From contig CAIJKT010001095.1 in NCBI GenBank assembly GCA_903821255.1, positions 1-9,193 on the forward strand: a stretch of 9,193 nucleotides of DNA, read 5' to 3'. A program made the position numbers and the translations under genes. The notes beneath the pieces were generated by a model. The model was not told where the DNA came from. It searched no databases and worked only from the letters and a program-made list of their open reading frames with translations. Every line of letters begins with the position of its first letter. Within the stretch, counting starts at the first letter, position 1. This DNA is from an uncultured Lentisphaeria bacterium (GTDB lineage Bacteria > Verrucomicrobiota > Lentisphaeria > Victivallales > Victivallaceae). Positions 5,384 through 9,193 of this stretch are shown here, piece by piece.

Positions 5384-7084
5384 ATGAAAAGTTACCCGGA
5401 TTATTTTAAGCGGCATATAATTTCTCTGGATGGGATTTGGGAGTTTGCCTGGCTCGGCGGTGAGACAGACTGGAGTAAACTCGATCCGGACGGCATTCTT
5501 TTTTGCGAATTAATGCCGGTTCCTGGAGTTTTTGACCTTGATCTGGAACGCCCCGGTCATCACGGCGCGGGAATCTACCGGAAAAAAATCCGGCTGATAC
5601 CCCGCAGTGAACGGCTGAAGCTGAAAATTAATGGCATGGGCCTGCTCGGCAAAATATGGTTTGACGGCCGGTTCATCGCGGAATACAATCTGCCTTACTC
5701 AGGCATGGAATATGACCTGCCGGTGACGGAGCGGCGGGACGAACATGAGCTGATTATCGCAATTGACAACCGTTTCAGCAATGACCCTGCATTGATTTTT
5801 CAATCCGGGTACGATTTCTACGGATTTGGCGGCATCTATCGCAGCGTGGAGCTGCACCGGTTGCCGTCGTGCAGTATCGACCGGGTAAAAGTAACTCCCA
5901 TGGATATCAACACGGGAACAATACGGCTGGATATCAGACTTGACGGCAGGATTCCGGCGGAATGCACTTACAGTATCGGGTTCGACGGCGGTACACGGCG
6001 ACAGTTTACAGCGGCTCCGGTTGACGGACATATCATCCATGAGGACGTGGTTCCCGAGTTTAAAGTCTGGTCGCCGGAAACTCCGCATCTGCATACGGTG
6101 GAAGTTGACATCGGCGATGATGCGGTATGTGAACGCTTCGGGATGCGTACTGTTCGCGCCGAAAGCGGCAGGATTATGCTGAACGGCAGTCCGCTGCGGC
6201 TGCGCGGCTTTAACCGCCATGAATCACACCCGCAGTTCGGTCCGGTTCAACCGCTGCAACTGATGATCGAGGATTTGCAGTGGCTGAAGAAAATGAATTG
6301 TAACTTTATCCGCTGTGTTCACTATCCTCAGGACCAGCGTTTCCTTGACCTTTGCGACCAGTTCGGTTTTCTGGTGTGGGAGGAGAGCCTGGGATGGGGC
6401 AATAAGGAAACACAGCTCACCAATCCGGAGTTCATCGCGAAGCAGGAAATACAAACCGTTAGAATGGTTCAGAACAGTTGCAACCACCCTTCGATTATTA
6501 TCTGGGGATTTCTCAATGAAGCGGAATCCAACATTCAAGCGGCACGTCCGTTATTTCAGCGCCTCACATCGCTGCTGCGCGAAGCAGACGGCTCCCGGTT
6601 GATCTCCTTTGCCTCATGCCGTGGAACGACTGACTGCTGTCTGGATTTTGTCGATGTGATTTCCATGAACTTGTACCCGGGATGGTTCGGCAACAGCAAC
6701 AGCAATAAACATCCGAACTCCTGTATTGCCCCGGACATAAAGCAGCTCGTGCAATTTGCCGGCCGCGACGATCTGCGGGATAAACCGATGATCATCAGCG
6801 AAATCGGCATCTGCGCCCTGTATGGCTGTCATGACCTGGCCGGGTCGCAATGGACTGAAGAATTCCAGCGGGATTATATGGCCGAAGCCGTCCGGGCAGT
6901 TTTTGCCGAACCGAGAATCAGCGGTATTGCCTTGTGGCAGATGTTCGACGCCCGTTCATTCGGTCCTGAAGGCCCGGATATTCGCGGCAAACCGCGCGGT
7001 TACAATTGTGCCGGAGTTCTGGATGAATACCGTCGTCCAAAGCTTTCCGCCATGGCGGTGGGCGGCTTGTTCGGTAAACTCTGA
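5384..7084 (+). CDS. Glycoside hydrolase family 2 protein (beta-galactosidase/beta-glucuronidase type), cytoplasmic
   Basis: 566 residues with the GH2 order. An N-terminal jelly-roll sugar-binding domain runs from SLDGIWEFAW to about 160, with the GIYRKKIRL motif. It is followed by an Ig-like middle domain (about 165-260, FGMRTV) and a TIM-barrel catalytic domain opening with GFNRHESHPQFG (276-287). The acid/base is E379 in IIWGFLNEAES and the probable nucleophile is E473 in PMIISEIG. The size is close to beta-glucuronidases and far below LacZ. There is no signal peptide, so it should cleave an imported beta-glycoside in the cytoplasm and hand the sugar to the isomerase and kinase beside it. 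ATG at 5384 is chosen because AAGGA (5371-5375) stands 8 nt before it. An in-frame ATG at 5375 lies inside that ribosome site and overlaps the kinase stop. The stop of the kinase is 2 bp upstream, so coupling is likely. Confidence 0.9.
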   Translation: MKSYPDYFKRHIISLDGIWEFAWLGGETDWSKLDPDGILFCELMPVPGVFDLDLERPGHHGAGIYRKKIRLIPRSERLKLKINGMGLLGKIWFDGRFIAEYNLPYSGMEYDLPVTERRDEHELIIAIDNRFSNDPALIFQSGYDFYGFGGIYRSVELHRLPSCSIDRVKVTPMDINTGTIRLDIRLDGRIPAECTYSIGFDGGTRRQFTAAPVDGHIIHEDVVPEFKVWSPETPHLHTVEVDIGDDAVCERFGMRTVRAESGRIMLNGSPLRLRGFNRHESHPQFGPVQPLQLMIEDLQWLKKMNCNFIRCVHYPQDQRFLDLCDQFGFLVWEESLGWGNKETQLTNPEFIAKQEIQTVRMVQNSCNHPSIIIWGFLNEAESNIQAARPLFQRLTSLLREADGSRLISFASCRGTTDCCLDFVDVISMNLYPGWFGNSNSNKHPNSCIAPDIKQLVQFAGRDDLRDKPMIISEIGICALYGCHDLAGSQWTEEFQRDYMAEAVRAVFAEPRISGIALWQMFDARSFGPEGPDIRGKPRGYNCAGVLDEYRRPKLSAMAVGGLFGKL

Positions 7085-7108
7085 ATAATCATTCTGACAG
7101 GAGAAATT

Positions 7109-8455
7109 ATGATAAAGCTGAAAGTTGGATATTTGTCGCTGGTAAAAGGCAGTTGGATTAATGACCGGCTGGAAGGGCAGCGGCAGCAAACCTTGAATGA
7201 ATTGGCAAAATTAGATGCGGAAATCGTTGATTGCGGTCTGCTGATTCAGAGCGAAGTCGAAGCGGAAGCGGTTTATCGCAAATTCGCGGCGGCGCAGGTC
7301 GATGTGATCCTGGCTCATTTTATTACTTTTTCGCTGGGTTCAATCGTGCCGGGCATGGCGGTGAAGTTGCGCAAACCGGTCATTTTCTGGTCGGAACCGG
7401 AACCGCCGATGACCGGCGGACGGATCGCCGCCAATAGTTTCTGCGCCACCAACATGAATGCTCATGCATTGTGGAAGATGGGGCTCAAATATAATCTGGT
7501 TTACGGCACGGCCCAAACGGCATTGCCGGAGCTGGCGCGGCAGTTCAAGGTGATTGACTGCATCAAAAAGCTCCAGGATGTTCGTATCGGTTCGCTTGGC
7601 GGCCGGGTTCCCGGCTTCTACACTTCTGATTTCAACGAACTGGGAATGCGCGGGAAATTCGGCGCTGAAGTCGAAGTCATCACGCTGCTGGAGCTTGTCA
7701 ACGTGGCCGGATCAATCAAGGGTGAAGAACTTGCCGCCGCAGTCAAGGAAGTCAAGGGTAAAAGCAAATGCCTGGTTTCCGATGACGAACTGAATAAAGG
7801 CGCGGCGCTGTTCGCCGCATTCCGGAGACTGACCGGAAAATACCGTCTGGACGCCTGGACCGCCCGCTGCTGGCCGGAATTCAGTGAAATCTACGGTATC
7901 GGTATTTGTCATATTCTCGGCTGCATGACCAGCAGCGGAGTTCCGGTCGCCTGTGAAGGCGATGTCTACGGCGCGCTGGCAATGCTCACAGTCAAAGCAT
8001 TGAGCGGTTCGGATGCCTTCTTCTGCGATCTGATTTCGTTCGATCAGCAGGGTGATGCCGGTTTGTTCTGGCATTGCGGCGCCGCCCCGGTATCGCTGTG
8101 CAAGCCGGGCTGCACGCCGGAATTGCGTAAGCATTCGATCATTGACGGCGGCGACAAAAAAGGCATCGCCGTGGAATTTCCGCTCAAGCCGGGCCCGGTG
8201 ACGGTAATGCGTATCGGCGACACCCGTGACGGCAAAGGCTACCGGCTGCTGTCGATCAGCGGCGAAGGTATTGAAACCGGACAGATGCTTCACGGGACAC
8301 CGTTGAAAGTGCGCTTTAAACGTCCAGCGGCGGAACTGATTGAAAAGCTGGTGGACAGCGGATTCGAGCATCATTACGTGTTATGTCATGGTGACATTGT
8401 CAAGGAACTCCGTCAGTTTGCCAAACTGCTCGATCTTGAATTGATCGAGTTATAA
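7109..8455 (+). CDS. L-fucose/L-arabinose isomerase family protein
   Basis: 448 residues. The N-terminal part has Rossmann-like segments (KVGYLSLVKGSW, DVILAHF, PVIFWSEPEPP, IGSLGGRVPGF). The C-terminal part carries the FucI/AraA metal-site signatures: ARCWPEFSE (E257), PVACEGDVYGALAML (E283, D285), LFWHCGAAP (H322) and the late HHYVLCHGD (H421/H422). These place it in the Mn-dependent aldose-ketose isomerase family, although it is shorter than E. coli AraA (500) or FucI (591). It should interconvert an aldose and a ketose in the cytoplasm, probably the sugar freed by the GH2 enzyme, before the PfkB step. It has an AGGAG ribosome site (7099-7103, 5-nt gap) and starts 24 bp after the GH2 stop. 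The exact sugar is not predictable. Confidence 0.88.
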   Translation: MIKLKVGYLSLVKGSWINDRLEGQRQQTLNELAKLDAEIVDCGLLIQSEVEAEAVYRKFAAAQVDVILAHFITFSLGSIVPGMAVKLRKPVIFWSEPEPPMTGGRIAANSFCATNMNAHALWKMGLKYNLVYGTAQTALPELARQFKVIDCIKKLQDVRIGSLGGRVPGFYTSDFNELGMRGKFGAEVEVITLLELVNVAGSIKGEELAAAVKEVKGKSKCLVSDDELNKGAALFAAFRRLTGKYRLDAWTARCWPEFSEIYGIGICHILGCMTSSGVPVACEGDVYGALAMLTVKALSGSDAFFCDLISFDQQGDAGLFWHCGAAPVSLCKPGCTPELRKHSIIDGGDKKGIAVEFPLKPGPVTVMRIGDTRDGKGYRLLSISGEGIETGQMLHGTPLKVRFKRPAAELIEKLVDSGFEHHYVLCHGDIVKELRQFAKLLDLELIEL

Positions 8456-8471
8456 TTAAGGATTTTTGATT

Positions 8472-9193
8472 ATGGAATATCTGAAGCATTACCAGCCGAA
8501 GAGCGGTTTTACCAGGATTTCGACCATCGGCGACGGCGATCTAAAACGCACAGAGTTCGGCATTGTTAATCTGAAAAAAGGGGAAGAATTCAACGGCAAA
8601 ACCGGCAGAAGCGAGGTGGCATTGATCGTCCTCGGCGGTAAATGCGCGGTGACCGGCAAAGATTTTGAATTCAAAAAAGTCGGAGCCCGCAAAGATGTTT
8701 TTTCCGGCAAACCCCATACAGTTTACATCCCCTGCTGCAATGCCTATAAAATCACCGCGACGACTGACGTCGAGATTGCCTGGACCGCATCGCCGTCAAC
8801 CTTGAAAACCCAATCTTATGTAATTAGTCCGGAACAGGTGAAGGAAGTTCATCTCGGCAAAGAGAATTATCAGCGCGACGCCTATTTGATGCTTACCGAC
8901 GCTTTTCAGTCGCAGCACCTTTTTATCGGCGAAGCCTTTGTGCCGTCCGGCAATCACGCCAGTTATCCGCCGCACCGTCACGATTTCGACAATCTGCCGG
9001 TTGAGGTAGATATGGAAGAAGTGTATTTCTTCCGTTTCAATCCGGCGCAGGGCTACGGCATTCAGAAGATTTACACCGATGACCGCGGCATTGATTATAC
9101 CTGCACCGTGCGGCAGAATGACACCACGCTGATTCCAGGCGGTTATCATCCGGTAATCAACGCTCCCGGCTACACCATGTATTACCTGTGGAT
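8472..9193 (+). CDS. iolB: 5-deoxy-glucuronate isomerase (IolB), C-terminus outside window
   Basis: 240 residues are visible of the usual 260-275; the frame is open at the right edge. It is a bicupin of the KduI/IolB family. The second cupin shows GNHASYPPHRHDFDN (H168, H170), MEEVYFFRFNPAQGYGIQ (E182/E183), IYTDDRGIDYTCTVRQND and IPGGYHPVINAPGYTMYYLW (H226), the metal-binding pattern of IolB. The known reaction is 5-deoxy-D-glucuronate to 5-dehydro-2-deoxy-D-gluconate in myo-inositol catabolism; the product is then phosphorylated by IolC, a PfkB-type kinase. A PfkB kinase heads the same operon, but no IolD, IolE or IolG is seen in the window. Ribosome site AAGGA (8458-8462) with a 9-nt gap; 16 bp after the isomerase stop. 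The family call is strong; that it works on inositol-derived substrate here is inference. Confidence 0.9.
   Translation, partial: MEYLKHYQPKSGFTRISTIGDGDLKRTEFGIVNLKKGEEFNGKTGRSEVALIVLGGKCAVTGKDFEFKKVGARKDVFSGKPHTVYIPCCNAYKITATTDVEIAWTASPSTLKTQSYVISPEQVKEVHLGKENYQRDAYLMLTDAFQSQHLFIGEAFVPSGNHASYPPHRHDFDNLPVEVDMEEVYFFRFNPAQGYGIQKIYTDDRGIDYTCTVRQNDTTLIPGGYHPVINAPGYTMYYLW

Noticed and set aside
7712..8374. Open frame of 220 codons on the minus strand inside the isomerase gene
   Set aside because: It is fully antisense to a protein with intact metal-site motifs and its translation resembles no family; it is a shadow.

Overview
The window looks like a chromosomal piece of a member of the PVC group, most likely Lentisphaerae (Victivallis-like). 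This rests mainly on the first gene: a pseudopilin with the [20 protein letters not shown] core followed by LPALNKARE. As I recall, this type is hugely expanded in that phylum, often beside sugar-utilisation genes. Genes are moderately GC-rich and the spaces between them are very AT-rich. No rRNA, tRNA, IS element, CRISPR array or phage gene was seen. The taxonomic call is recognition from memory, not a search result.

Layout, left to right: (1) 1-525, minus strand: 5' part of a pseudopilin gene, running off the left edge. (2) 526-791: an AT-rich regulatory stretch holding its promoter and an array of TATCA repeats. (3) 792-2503, minus strand: a two-gene operon of a NagB-fold sugar-phosphate deaminase/isomerase homologue followed by a small Amidohydro_2-type metal hydrolase. 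(4) 2504-2635: a divergent control region. (5) 2636-3457, plus strand: an AraC-family regulator, which ends 7 bp from the convergent end of (6) a DeoR-family regulator (3465-4232, minus). (7) 4236-4472: a divergent control region. (8) 4473-9193, plus strand: a tight catabolic operon of PfkB sugar kinase, cytoplasmic GH2 glycosidase, L-fucose/L-arabinose isomerase-type protein and IolB (5-deoxy-glucuronate isomerase), running off the right edge.

How the genes fit together: the plus-strand operon reads as intracellular glycoside cleavage (GH2), aldose-ketose isomerisation (FucI/AraA-like), phosphorylation (PfkB) and a step known from myo-inositol catabolism (IolB). The DeoR regulator next to it is the natural candidate repressor; the Bacillus inositol repressor IolR is also a DeoR-family protein. 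The AraC regulator sits divergently from the NagB-like/amidohydrolase pair and probably controls it.

The most striking observation is outside the genes. The promoter of the pseudopilin (551-608, minus) and the promoter of the PfkB operon (4411-4467, plus) are nearly the same sequence: 49 of 58 aligned columns match. The block covers a perfect TTGACA, a 17-bp spacer, a TATTAT -10 and a leader element AAACGGAGTTT. Upstream of both lie TATCA repeats with the same 9-10-11 bp spacing series. A further copy of the motif lies inside the deoR promoter. This links a surface or secreted pseudopilin to a sugar catabolic operon as one regulon, which suggests the pseudopilin has a dedicated role in handling that substrate.
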